From: Strigops habroptila
Taxonomy: Eukaryota; Chordata; Aves; Psittaciformes; Psittacidae
Direction: 5' to 3'
Assembly: GCF_004027225.2 (NCBI RefSeq)
Contig: NC_046358.1
Location: forward strand, 6,913,284 to 6,977,283
DNA length: 64,000 bases
Shown here: positions 1 through 10,514 of the stretch, one piece after another
How positions within the stretch are numbered: position 1 is the first letter of the stretch
Layout: each line of letters begins with the position of its first letter
Notes under the pieces: model-generated
The model's input: only the letters and a program-made list of their open reading frames with translations
Database searches by the model: none
Told to the model about the DNA's origin: nothing
Program-made: the position numbers and the translations under genes

Positions 1-246
1 CTGACAGAGGGGAGATTTAGATTAGACATTAGGCAGAAGCTCTTCCCTGTGAGGGTGCTGAGGCGCTGGCACAGGGTGCGCAGAGAAGCTGTGGCTGCCC
101 CATCCCTGGCAGTGTTCAAGGCCAGGTTGGACACAGGGGCTTAGAGCAACCTGCTCTAGTGGAAGGTGTCCCTGCCCGTGGCAGGGGGTTGGAACTGGAT
201 GAGCTCTAAGGTCCCTTCAACCCAAACCATTCCATGATGCTATGAT
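1..246 (+). repeat. CR1 LINE 3' fragment cut by the window edge
   Basis: It shows the standard CR1 end: GAGGGTGCTGAGGCGCTGGC, then the CATCCCTGGCAGTGTTCAAG block, then GGGGGTTGGAACTGGATGA, and a decayed CCATGATGCTATGAT terminus. It is plus-oriented and closely resembles the copies at 8973 and 10011. The 5' extent lies outside the window. Confidence 0.9.
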
Positions 247-3200
247 CTCCCAGGCCCACTATCGAGCAATTTAGCATGGCTCCAAGTGTAAGGGAGAGCC
301 AAGATGTTTAAGCAGACCAAGCGGGCCAAGGACAGCCTCCTGGGCACAGAGGACTCGGCATGGTTGGAAGAGCAGCAGTCTGAGCGAAGCACAGGTTGCA
401 GGAGGACAAACGTTTCTTGTGGTGCCAGTGCCTGTCAGAGCAGTGCCTCTGCTCACTCCTGCTCCTCCGGCATTCCCACACTGCTATTTGCAAGGCCACA
501 GAGAGGACTGCAGGAGGGAACCAATCTAACCCAGACCAGGGGCTGGAAGGCATTAGGAGCAAAGCTGTAGCAGAGTACTTAGCTGCCACTACAGCTGAGA
601 AAAGTCAAACCAGCCCCTGCTTCCAAGCTGGAAATGGTTGCCTAATTGATACACAGCATTGAATTTGGAGCGATCTGAACAGAATAGCCAGTTAGCACCT
701 GAGGATTAAATTGGGGGGTGTTAAGAAGGTGATAAGGTTGTTAACACAATCATACCCCTGCAGAAAATGGGAGAGGATGCCATTCCCACGTAGTTGCATT
801 TCAGCAGGGTTCAAGCACCACCAGGTTCATGCTGCTGGACTCATGTGAGCTCCTGACCTGGTAATAATTCAGCTTGTCCCTTCAAAGTTAATAGGATGTA
901 GCCTAAAGGGCATGAAGATCTCCTGAAGGGACCTTTCAGACTTGCCCTTCTGGCGCTGGCAGGAGCTGTGCTGAGTCAGACGAAACTTCGTATTATTTTG
1001 GGGATTAATTCCCAGTTAGGGTTAAGTGGAAGCTTGGGAAAACTGGGAACCTTCTTGGCACAGCTGAGCTCATTTAGGGTGTGCTACCTACAGAGAAAGG
1101 AAACAAAAGGGTCCTTTCCACACCATGTTCCTACCATTGCTGGTATCTGTGCTCAGCATCTTTGGACATGGCAGCAGAGGGTGGCAGCTAGCACACCAGC
1201 TTCATGCAGAAGTACACACCATGGTACGTACCAGTACTGAAGTACTTGCAGTATTGCTTATTCTGGCGGGAAAGCCCTGGTGAGTTACTCTGCTGGATGC
1301 AGGAGTTTGCTGATACAAGTGAGAGACCAGAGCAAGAAAGAAGGTTATAGAGAGTTTCTACCCTATAGGCACATTGGTGTGTTTTAGCATTTGATGCTGA
1401 CCTTTGCGCTATGGAGCAAGTCAGATCAACTAATCATAAGGATCCTCTCTGGCATTAACGTAAATGACACTCATGTGGAATTGTGCTGGCGTAGTAATGG
1501 GCTTGGCTAGCTTCATGCAGCCCCGTGGGGTGGTTTGTGTTAGCAACAGTCTCCCAGGAACCCTCCTGTGCTCTCAGCATCATCTGAAAATACAGGTTGG
1601 TCAAGCAGCAGGAACAAGCCCAAACTGTACCAGAGCCAGGTAGCAACGCAGGTCCATTACTGCAGCATGGAGTGGACTAGAGCAAGGCTTTAAAGATGCC
1701 TCAGGTGGCTTTGGTAGGACACTCTATTTAATGAGATGGATTCACCCCCACCCCGGGAGCTCGGCTTTGTTCATGGGTTTCAGGGAGTTTTAGGGTGCTT
1801 ATTGTGCACACGGCAGGATATGGCTCAGTGGGATGACTCACTCGCTGTAAAGCTAATTCACACTTTGCTGCTATTTCCATTCACAGGTTTTCTGTAAGCT
1901 TTAATGCTGGGAAGCTGCAAAGCTGGGTGCCGGCTCCAAATAATCCCTCAGGTCGTTTCACATCCAGCAAACAGCAGACTGCAGGAGGACAGCTCCCACA
2001 TCATGTTTTATCAGCAGTAACTTCCCATTCCCTTCTAGCTTCTGAATCACATTTGCTCATTACCTCTGCTACACTGTGATTTTTGTCCACCTCCTTTCCT
2101 ACCTCCCTGCTGAACTGCCCCAGCAGCCTCCCTTCCCAGCCCTCTGCCCTTGAGCAGTTACGGGGCCCTAGGTGTGGATAGGTAGGACGCGACCTACCTG
2201 TGGTGCTGATGATAGGGCTAAAAGGATGTCCTGTGAGCTGGCCTGGATAGAGCCTTTGTGCCCTATGTGGCACAGACAGATTTTTTCAGCACTTGAGCAG
2301 TTTTAACTACTAAGGTAAGTTGAATAAAGCTGGTCGCTAAATTACTCACCAGCCTAATGACAGAGCAGCATGCTGTCATTAAGGCTCCAAATGCAAACCC
2401 TACATGGGCTTGTCTCGGTGAGTGTTGGGAGGGCCTCCTGACTGGTCCCTGGATGGTGGCTTCTGGGGAGAGGCGCTGAAAGCATTGCGTGTTTTCTCCC
2501 CCATCCCTCTTGGCTGCCTCCACCCTGAGCGGCTGCTGAGGGAGAGGAAAATGAACTGAGGTAATAGAAAGATCTTGGAAGGTTTCAGCTATTAAAGGAT
2601 TTTTACCATTGCTAGTGGGGGTTAGGACATGGAGGGAGAAGTGGGGCAATTTCCTTCTTATGCTAGTGTCAGTAAAATGGAATAACTCCTCCTCAATCTT
2701 AAAGCCCAGGTTGTTTGCACTCATCATAATTTGAGAAAATTACAAACACAAATTATGGACGTTAAAAAAAGAATTTATTTGAACAAATATTAGACACAAT
2801 CACAGAGGAAGAAAGCAGCTCTCAGTTTCTTTTCCAGAATGAAATAATCCCTGTTTCATACCAAGCTACTGCAGGACAACCCTTCCTCTCCTCAGCAGGA
2901 GGGAGGCTGGTGTTCTTCCCACCCGTGGAGCTGCTCCATAGGGGTATGATGCACTCCTTTGCAGGCTACACCACAGCTCTCAGTCTCACAGGCTAAAGAA
3001 ATGCATAAAGACCCCACAGACAAACTGAACTAGTGGTACAGCAAAGGTGCCTGGCCAGGTAAGAAATACATGTAGGGATGCACTGCTGAGTGAGAGCTCT
3101 ACTCAAGAAGTGGTGTCCTGTTAAGAGGTGCGTAGGACATGACACTTCTAGCTACGGCCTCTGTACTCCCCATCTCTTGGGACTCCTCACTGAACCCTCA

Positions 3201-4147
3201 CTGATGGCGTTTCAGCTGGGGGAGTCCTTCCAACATTCAGCTCATTTTTGCCACACCATCTTTTCCAGGTCTCTAGGCCTCATCCTGCAAGCAGCTCCAA
3301 GGCTGTGAACCACTTCCCTTTGCAAGACCTGCCCACCTCTTTCATACTGTCATACTGCCCATGCAGACAGCAGGCTTGTCTCATGTCCTGGGGACTACAT
3401 GAGCTGCACCACGAAGAGAAATGGTTGTGAGAGATGTTTTGGGCATTTGTTTGGATCCAGAGCCATACTGCGTTACTTCGTGTTTTTTACGGGCCCACTT
3501 AGCTCAGGTATGCTGGGTTTCGGAGCAGGGCAAATAATCCACAGCTATGTCACCTTCTCCAGAGTGTTCCCAAACTGATGGGCCATGGCCAGATGCAGAT
3601 AATACCCTGAGTATTGAAGGCATTGCCTGACAGACCTGTCATACTCTCTGCTACATAAACCAGAACGAAATGTCTGTGAAAGAAGTTTGAGAAATTCATG
3701 CAAGTTCTGTAATAAAATGTGAATAGATCCACTGGGAAATGAAACCCCTGGGAAAGAGGTGAGAGGGGAACAGAGCAAACATAGTGAATGTTTTTCTCTG
3801 GCAGCAACTTCATGGATTTCCTTTCTTTTGATTTCAACAGATCAAACAGTGACTTTTAAGAAAGGGAAGCATAATGGAAAGAAGCCCTGAGCCCTTCATT
3901 CCTGTTCTGCAGCCTCAGAAAGAACTGTACAAGGTAAATTCTGTTCTCCTGCGTAGATCTGAAACTGAGGGGTTTACTGACCAAAAGAAACTTTCTCACT
4001 ACAACCCCCTTCTTTTGATTCAGAACTCAATGTATGGACAATTTTACTTTGAAATTGAGATCACAAGCAAATTTTCCAGGTCCTTAGAAGATTCCCTGAA
4101 TATCAGCATCTCAACTAAGTAGAATCACAACTTTCATTTAACAATGT
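247..4147. other. stretch without a recognised gene
   Basis: Unique-looking DNA downstream of RHOV. The open frames, including a 154-codon minus-strand frame at 2263-2727, show no domain or splice-supported homology. A plus-strand AATAAA at 2323-2328 could end a gene lying to the left (SPINT1 is the expected mammalian neighbour), but no Kunitz-domain exon is visible. Confidence 0.6.
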
Positions 4148-4245
4148 TCATTCTTCTTTCCTTCTCCATCTCCCTTTCTTCCTTCCATCTCTCTTTTCCC
4201 TTTTTATTCCCTTCCTTTTCTTTCATTACATTCGTCTCTTCTTTC
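4148..4245. repeat. pyrimidine-rich low-complexity tract
   Basis: About 100 bases are almost entirely C and T on the plus strand, built from CTTCC, TTCTT and CCTTT runs. It lies about 1 kb downstream of the RHOV stop. Confidence 0.85.
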
Positions 4246-4530
4246 ATTACACACATGGCTCTCCATCCACATTTCACCTCTTGGTACTGTTATAAACCCT
4301 TTGCTGACAGTTTTGTCTCTGCTAGACAGATAGAGCCACTCATCACTGTTCCTCACCTTTTCCTTCTCTCCAAACATCACACACACACAAGGCCTTTCAA
4401 AATAGGTTCCCAAGTTAATGACTACCTCTTGAGATAGGACTATAGCACTGGCATCCATTGGACTACAGAGTCCCCTCAGAGAACATTTTGCTTAAAGAAT
4501 TACTGTAGCTCCCAGTGCCTGCTAATGGTC

Positions 4531-5138
4531 TTTATTTGCGAAAACCTTCTCAAGGGTACTCACAACACAGGGCCTTTAAGAGTGAGCGCTACTTGTTCAC
4601 AGCTAAGTGACTTGTACCTATTTTGGCAAGCAGAATCAGAGGGGGATCCCAAATCTCTCATTACAAACTCTGCATCCCATGTCTGATCACTTTGCAGTCG
4701 CCTGTAACTGCTCTACTCTCTGCCAAGCCTGTAAATCAGGCAAAACATAGGCAGACTTCACAAGTCCCTCGCATTTATTATGCTGCGTCGGAACTCTGTG
4801 TTAGCCTCAGACAGAAAACTGGTCATTCTGAACAATGTAAGGAACCTGCCTGTTCTGAGGTACTGAGTTGTGATGTATGAAAGGCTCCCATTAGTCTGGG
4901 ACACTACAGACATGTCCAGCAGGTACTTATAGCTGCCTGGACCATTCCACATCCCAGCACAATGGAAATCCAGTTAGTGTCTCCTAGGCATCCGATACTG
5001 TAACCCAGCAAGAGCCAGGTTTCCAAGCCCAGCAGCTTATCATACCCTCCTCACTGGGGCCATAGGAGCAGTCACTCCAAGAAGGTGCAGAGCCAATACT
5101 GGCATAGGTGTTTCTTTCTTCCCCTCCCCAAAGCAGCT
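4531..5138 (-). other. RHOV: probable RHOV 3' UTR with two candidate polyadenylation signals
   Basis: Downstream of the RHOV stop, minus-strand AATAAA hexamers occur at 4779-4774 and 4536-4531, giving 3' UTRs of roughly 360 or 600 bases. Which is used cannot be told from sequence alone. No other coding frame is recognised here. Confidence 0.45.
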
Positions 5139-5579
5139 TCAGACAAAGCAGAAGAACTTCTTCCAGCGGCACTTGGAGAGAGTTTTGATGCCTTTGGCAG
5201 TCATCTTCTTTTCCTGCCGTGCTTTGTGCTCAACACCACTGACAATGGCCATGTCAAAAACTTCTTTGAGGTTCTTCTGGGTCAGTGCTGAGCATTCCAG
5301 GTAGGCTTCAGCCCGGATTTTGTCAGCTAGACCTTCTGCCTGAGGCCGGGGCACAGGCTTCACATGGTAGCGATCCAGGCTGATGAGGACATTGACATCG
5401 TCCCGCAAGTCTGCCTGCGTCCCCACTAGCAGCACTGGTGCCCGGGGGTTGTGAGTTCGTATCTCGGGGATCCATTTCTCAGTAATGTTCTGAAAGGAGC
5501 TTGGATTTACCACGCTGAAGCAGACAAGGAAGACGTCGGTGTCAGGGTAACAAAGCGAGCGCAAACAGTCAAAGTCCTC
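5139..5579 (-). CDS. RHOV: RHOV coding exon 3 (residues 86-231 and stop)
   Basis: It begins [17 protein letters not shown] after acceptor CTACAG and runs to the FFCFV terminus and stop at 5139. It holds the TQAD and ECSAL nucleotide-binding motifs. Between them is the short variable insert (about residues 150-168) typical of RhoV/RhoU rather than of classical Cdc42. Confidence 0.96.
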   Translation of the reverse strand, partial: EDFDCLRSLCYPDTDVFLVCFSVVNPSSFQNITEKWIPEIRTHNPRAPVLLVGTQADLRDDVNVLISLDRYHVKPVPRPQAEGLADKIRAEAYLECSALTQKNLKEVFDMAIVSGVEHKARQEKKMTAKGIKTLSKCRWKKFFCFV

Positions 5580-8500
5580 CTGTAGAAAATGGAAGGAGGG
5601 GAAAAAAAGGTCTTCACTGGACTGATCTCCGAGCAGCATGATGCTGCAGTGTCTTTCACATGTTAGCTAGGACAGCAACTCCCTCAGAGGCAGAGCATCG
5701 TGCTGACTTGGCCATGCCATGGTTCAGACACAAGTTTCAGACACGTTCACCCCTCTATGACTGCCATATCAGTGAATGGCTAACACTGGACTAGTGCATT
5801 GCCTTCCTTCCTTCCCAGTTAAATACTGCCTTCCTGAAAAGCCTGCAAACAGTCCCTGTCCCACAGGAGCAGAGATGACAGTTATTGGTAGAGCTTACCT
5901 GTCCAGCGGTGTCCCACAGCTGGATCCGGACTGGGGCTCCATCCACCAGGACTTGCACTGTAGCAGAAAGAGAGAAAGGATGAGTCTGAGGGAGTTGTCC
6001 AGCATACACACATACACTCACTCATACAGGCTTTGCCCCAGAGCACTCTGGTTTGTATCCCACTGAACAGATTCACTGAAGTCACTCAAGTCTGCCCTCC
6101 TTGCTGAGCATCCTCCCAAACCTCACTGAAACAGCTGAAGCTTGCACTGGGAACATGAAGAGACCTTCAACAGACTTTCTGATTTGCTTAGCCCTCAGGT
6201 GTTTCGGGCTCTTATATAGTTCCGTATCACTGGACAACTGCTTTTCCAGGGAAGAAGAGCCCTCAGCCAAACAGTGCCCTGAGAAGAACTTATTCTTTTT
6301 CCACAACCCAAGAAAACAGATAAGGATAAAAACAGAGAACTTCAGCAACTTGCTCCTAGCTTCTTGGCCAAGGGTGGAAGTTCAAATCAGCCTCCATTAA
6401 ACATGCTACTGGAGATTTGTCCCATCCAGGCCAGAAATGTAGCTGAATTAAAAAATATATACTAAAGAAGTGTTTCTGGGAGTGCCCTAGCTAAGGAAAA
6501 GCAAAGACCCAAACCCAACTTCGAAATGAAGAAGCTATTAAGGAAATAGGAAACAGCAATGAGTGAAATCCCCTTTGGAGACTATCCCCACACTGGAAAA
6601 CTGCTGAGTTATACAGGTAAGGTCTGCTCTCATTTCACTCCCTAATCACAGTAAGCCTTCATGTGGTATCAGCTGACTCAGACTGAGGGCTGGCAGGACC
6701 TCTGATGGAAATCTGGAATGAAACTGTTAGATGTCTAAGTGCACAGACACCACAGAGACTGGCTAGGGACTGAGGAAAAGGGTGCTGAGGGAGCTGGAAA
6801 TCACTTGGAAGCCCTGACAAGGTGGATGGGGCTGAGCTCTGGCAAACAGAGGCAGACATCCTGGATAAGTCCTGGCCAAGGTGACAATGGCTGGCACTTG
6901 ACATGAGCTAGCTAAACTCCACTGCTGTGCTCCCAGAGGAGGCTTTATTGTCCTTTTTGTTTAAAGGACAGGGAAAAAAAAGCCCCCGAACAGAACCAGG
7001 CTCAATCTCTTTGTGATTCTTGAAGTAATTAGCCAGGTGAGAAAAGTGATAGAAACAACTGACTCACAGAGTTTAACACAAGCTCTAGAGGGAAGCACTC
7101 CTCCCTGAAAGCAGCCTGGGATGAAGGAGGGAGACACAGAGGAAAGATGAACTGAAGTTTGGTGGGAGACTGAGACTGAAGTTAAACCAAAGGGGTGGGT
7201 GCGTCCAGCGCAGGGCCACTCCTTGCTGCAGCGCAGCTGAAAGTCAGTGCTTCCTTGTGACTGGGAAACGGTTGGGTTGTTACCATATCTTTGCCCCAGA
7301 GGAGGAAGAGAAACCTGTTCCTGATCAAAGAACCTGCTAGATCCTGACTTGATCTTCAAGCCACTGGGCATTTGCCTTTCTAGTATCTGGTTTCTTCTGT
7401 CTCACAAGTGCACCGAGAGAAGGAATTAGCATCTCTGCAATGTTTTACCATCTTCAGAAGAAAGGCACCACATGTATTACCTGCTGCTCCAGCGCTTGCA
7501 CAAAGTTTTGTTCTCTCTGCTGCAAGCCTAAGCTTCGCTAGCAACTCCGCAACAGCCCTCCACACACCACCCTCACGAGGTCCACACCCTCGGGATGGGG
7601 CTGGATTTCGGTACAATAGCAGAGGGCTGGCAGAACAGGATAGCCTGGTGGAGAAAGGTCACCAGGTACGCGTTTCACTTAAGGCTGCTCTACCTGCAAG
7701 GGACACCCAGCAGGAGGTAGCACCCAGAAAGATGTGGCTGGGTCACAGTCCCAGAGCTGTTCTCCTCATAATGCGATGCTTTCTCCTATCTTGTTCTTGG
7801 CATTACTGTCCCATGAGCAGGATTAAGGTTAAGATGTGAACTGCTCAGTTCTGCTGGTAGCTGCAGGTATTCCCTGAGAGTGGAGGGAATTAGGCTAAAA
7901 TTTCTGAAATGGATCCTGAACAGTAATTTCAGGTTATCCAGGTTGAGACTAGGGATGGGAAAGTAAACTTCTCTATTCTCCCAATAAGCAGAAAGTGAAC
8001 TTCAGAGACCCATTTCTAATGGTTTTTATTTCTATCAGTTGCTAATCCTATGCACCTCTGGAAGCCAAGCTTGGTCTTGGACATTCAGAGTGGGGCTAAA
8101 CCCATGTCCTGCTAATCGGGGGGTCTCTGAACTCACACTGCCTCCACCTTTGTGGATAGTTTTATCACGGATTTACCCTTTTAAAGAGTGTGGAGGCTAA
8201 TCTATGGGAATTTCAAGCCTCTTGTAGCCCAAACCATACACATCAATGTAAAGGGAGCAGAGAGAGCAGTAGCCTTTCCCTTTGGAGGACTCAAGAGCTC
8301 CTTACATCTGTTCCCAAAGGGCTGCTGGGATGTTCCCTGTTCATTTCCTTCAAGTGACAGTGTAAGAGCTTGGAGAGGGTCAAGGCAAATCAATTCCCAG
8401 AGCAAGAGTGAGCAACTGGGGGGACATTCAGACAAACAGAACACTCCCTCTAAGAACCCATGAGACTATGACACATGAGATGTCTCGTTCCTGGTCTGAC

Positions 8501-9519
8501 CTGAGCCCATCTGTAATCTACCGATCTATACTGTCATGTACTGTCATGTTTCTCCATATCAAAGAAAGAACAGAAATCTTTCAAAAGGCTTTGTAATTTC
8601 CAGCGGTTTATATTAGAATTTGGAGCCCAAAGGAAAAGGAGCAGAGAAGGAGAACAAAGATAGCATTTACAAAAGTGGAAACTAATGAGAGCTCATCAGC
8701 TGATAGCGAAGGCAACTGTAGCCAGACTTAAAGCTCTTCAACTTTTTTGGAACCTCTGTTCAATGCTAACTTCAGTGGACATGTGGGGAAAAGGATGCTT
8801 TTCTGAATATCAGTTGAAGCTAGAAAGCCTACAGTGTAATGCTGTGATATTTCTGAAGCTAAAAAAACCCACCACCAACAACAAAAATTAAGCCCCCTTC
8901 TCTTTAGTCATAGTAACCCTACAGAACCAGGTGGGTGCCCAGTTTCAAAGAACTCGCAAGTCAACTGGATAGGGAAGCTGTGGCTGCCCCATCCCTGGCA
9001 GTGTTCAAGGCCAGGCTGGACACGGCTTGGAGCAACCTGCTCTAGTGGAAGGTGTCCCTGCCCATGGCAGGGGGTTGGAACTGGATGAGCTTTAAGGTCC
9101 CTTCCAACCCAAACCACTCCAGGATTCTATGACCCCGTTGACACACAAAGCTGCGAAACGCAGCACTCCCACTTGGTAACTGCACTGAACACCCGAGGGC
9201 CGGTGCGGGCTGCGGGCGCTGTGTCCCGGGCTGTGCCCACCCGCCACCCACACCGGGCGCTGCCCGTCCCACCGGAGAGCCCGGCTCCCGGCAGCACCGC
9301 GCCTCACCCCGCCGGGCGCCTACCGGAGAAGGTGTCGAGCGCGGTGGGCTGGTACTCGTCGGGGTACCCGTTGGTGGTGTAGCTGACGACCAGGCTGGTC
9401 TTGCCCACGGCGCCATCGCCCACCAGCACGCACTTGATGCCCAGCTCCGGGCCGCTGCCCCGGGGGGGGCTGTGTCTCCGCAGGGCGGGCGAGTAGTCCA
9501 GGAGCTCCTGAGGCGGCAT
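5139..9519 (-). CDS. RHOV: Rho-related GTP-binding protein RhoV (Chp/Wrch-2), three coding exons
   Basis: RHOV is an atypical Rho-family GTPase of the Cdc42-like Wrch/Chp group. It binds PAK kinases and is anchored to plasma membrane and endosomes by C-terminal palmitoylation. The coding sequence joins minus-strand 9519-9324, 5957-5899 and 5579-5139 and gives 231 residues; the human protein has 236. Seen in the product: a proline-rich N-terminal extension (residues 1-24), P-loop GDGAVGKTS (34-42), switch I around YQPTALDTF (56-64), DTAGQ (81-85), TQAD in the base-recognition position (139-142), ECSAL (180-184), and a basic tail ending RWKKFFCFV. The tail keeps Cys229 and lacks a standard CAAX box, as is known for RhoV. 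The start at 9519 has a purine at -3 and opens the MPP N-terminus of the family. All introns are GT-AG. The reading frame is intact. Assignment is by recognised protein similarity, without a database search. Confidence 0.96.
5580..5898 (-). other. RHOV: RHOV intron 2
   Basis: Canonical GT-AG intron of 319 bases in phase 0. No repeat or embedded gene is seen. Confidence 0.9.
5899..5957 (-). CDS. RHOV: RHOV coding exon 2 (residues 66-85)
   Basis: This 59-base exon encodes [20 protein letters not shown] and ends exactly at the DTAGQ motif. The acceptor reads CTACAG before 5957 and the donor reads GTAAGC from 5898. It joins exon 1 in phase 1 (G+TG gives Val66) and exon 3 in phase 0. Confidence 0.95.
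5958..9323 (-). other. RHOV: RHOV intron 1
   Basis: Canonical GT-AG intron of 3366 bases in phase 1. A CR1 fragment lies near its 5' end (8973-9132), inserted in the direction opposite to RHOV transcription. A short A-rich run is at 8861-8889. Nothing else is recognised. Confidence 0.9.
8973..9132 (+). repeat. CR1 LINE 3' fragment in RHOV intron 1
   Basis: This 160-bp piece starts at the GAAGCTGTGGCTGCCCCATC block and ends GGATTCTATGA. It is antisense to RHOV and stops about 190 bases from RHOV exon 1, at the edge of the CpG island. Confidence 0.9.
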
Positions 9520-9860
9520 CGCAGCGGTACCCGCAGCGGTGGGTCAGCGGGGCTCAGCGCAGGGAGCGGCGCGGCGGGGCCAATGCCATGCCCGGGCGGG
9601 CGGGCTGCTGTCGGGGCTGCTGCCGTGCGGGACCAGCCTCTCCAGCCCGCCCAGCACCGCTGCTCATCGCTACACCTGCCGCCCCGCGCCCAAAACCCGC
9701 TCCATTTCCCTAGGCCCGCCCCGGACCGCCCCGACGGGAGGGAGCCCGGCACGGCCCGCCCCGGCTCGGCCGCCTCCCCGCCGGGGCTGCACCCGCCTCG
9801 GAGCAGCGCCTGCTATCGGGATGCCGGCAGGAGCCAGGCCGTGCTCCGCGCTGGGCAAAT
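9180..9860 (-). promoter_or_regulatory. RHOV: RHOV CpG-island promoter and first exon region
   Basis: The stretch is strongly GC-rich and CpG-dense compared with the AT-richer DNA on both sides. It contains several GC boxes of the CCCGCCCC type (for example near 9716-9730 and 9755-9765). A CCAAT pentamer at 9580-9584, read on the plus strand, lies about 60 bases upstream of the start codon. No clear TATA box sits at a useful distance, so a dispersed CpG-island promoter is inferred. The transcription start is not determined. Confidence 0.7.
9324..9519 (-). CDS. RHOV: RHOV coding exon 1 (residues 1-65)
   Basis: It encodes the N-terminal extension, the P-loop and switch I. On the minus strand it ends TTC TCC G followed by donor GTAGG (first intron base 9323), so the intron is in phase 1. 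The exon lies inside the CpG island. Confidence 0.95.
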
Positions 9861-10010
9861 GTCTGTCCGTCCCCTCATGTCACTCCGCTCCCCCCCTTAT
9901 CAAAAGAAGCAGCACCGATACATTTATTTCCTGTTTATGTTTCCTATTATCTGTGGTTTCTGGCGTGACAGGAATATTATCAACAGTGCTGGTCAATATT
10001 GGGAGGGACA

Positions 10011-10514
10011 TTGGGGGCCCCCAACACAAGGGGGATGTGGACCTGCTAGAGTGAGTCCAGAGGAGGCCACAGAGACGCTGCGAGGGCTGGAGCAGCTCTG
10101 CTCCGGAGCCAGGCTGAGAGAGCTGGGCTGGGTCAGCCTGGAGAAGAGAAGGCTCAGGGGAGACCTTAGAGCAGCTCCCAGTGCCTAAAGGGGCTACAAG
10201 AAATCTGAAGAGGGGCTTTTTTACAAGGGCAGGTAGTGATATGACAAAGGGGAATGGCTTTAACCTGCTAGAGGGGAATTGAGATTAGATACTAGGAAGA
10301 AATTCTTCACTATGAGGGTGCTGAGGTGCTGGCACAGGGTGCCCAGAGAAGTTGTGGCTGCCCCATCCCTGGCAGTGTTCTAGGACAGGTTGGATGGCGC
10401 TTGGACCAACCTGCTCTAGTGGAAGATGTCCCTGCCCGTCGCAGGGGGTTGGAACTGGATGATCTCTAAGGTCCCTTCCAACCCAAAAAATTCTGTGATC
10501 CTATGATTCTATGA
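10011..10514 (+). repeat. CR1 LINE 3' fragment upstream of RHOV
   Basis: About 500 bp. It begins in the end of the reverse-transcriptase reading frame (GGGGGCCCCCAACACAAG, then the GTCCAGAGGAGGCCACAG block), continues through the 3' UTR and ends CCTATGATTCTATGAA. It is decayed, with several substitutions and indels relative to the better copies in this window. Confidence 0.92.

Noticed and set aside
2263-2727. 154-codon minus-strand open frame
   Set aside because: No recognisable domain or signal peptide, and no conserved cysteine pattern of a SPINT1 Kunitz domain. Considered random.
9042-9752. 236-codon minus-strand open frame over the RHOV first exon
   Set aside because: It is a GC-rich shadow frame. 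The RHOV exon reads in another frame with family motifs and correct splice phase.
9472-10188. 238-codon plus-strand open frame antisense to RHOV exon 1
   Set aside because: It runs through the CpG island and then into a CR1 fragment. The composition is arginine- and proline-rich from GC bias and has no domain.
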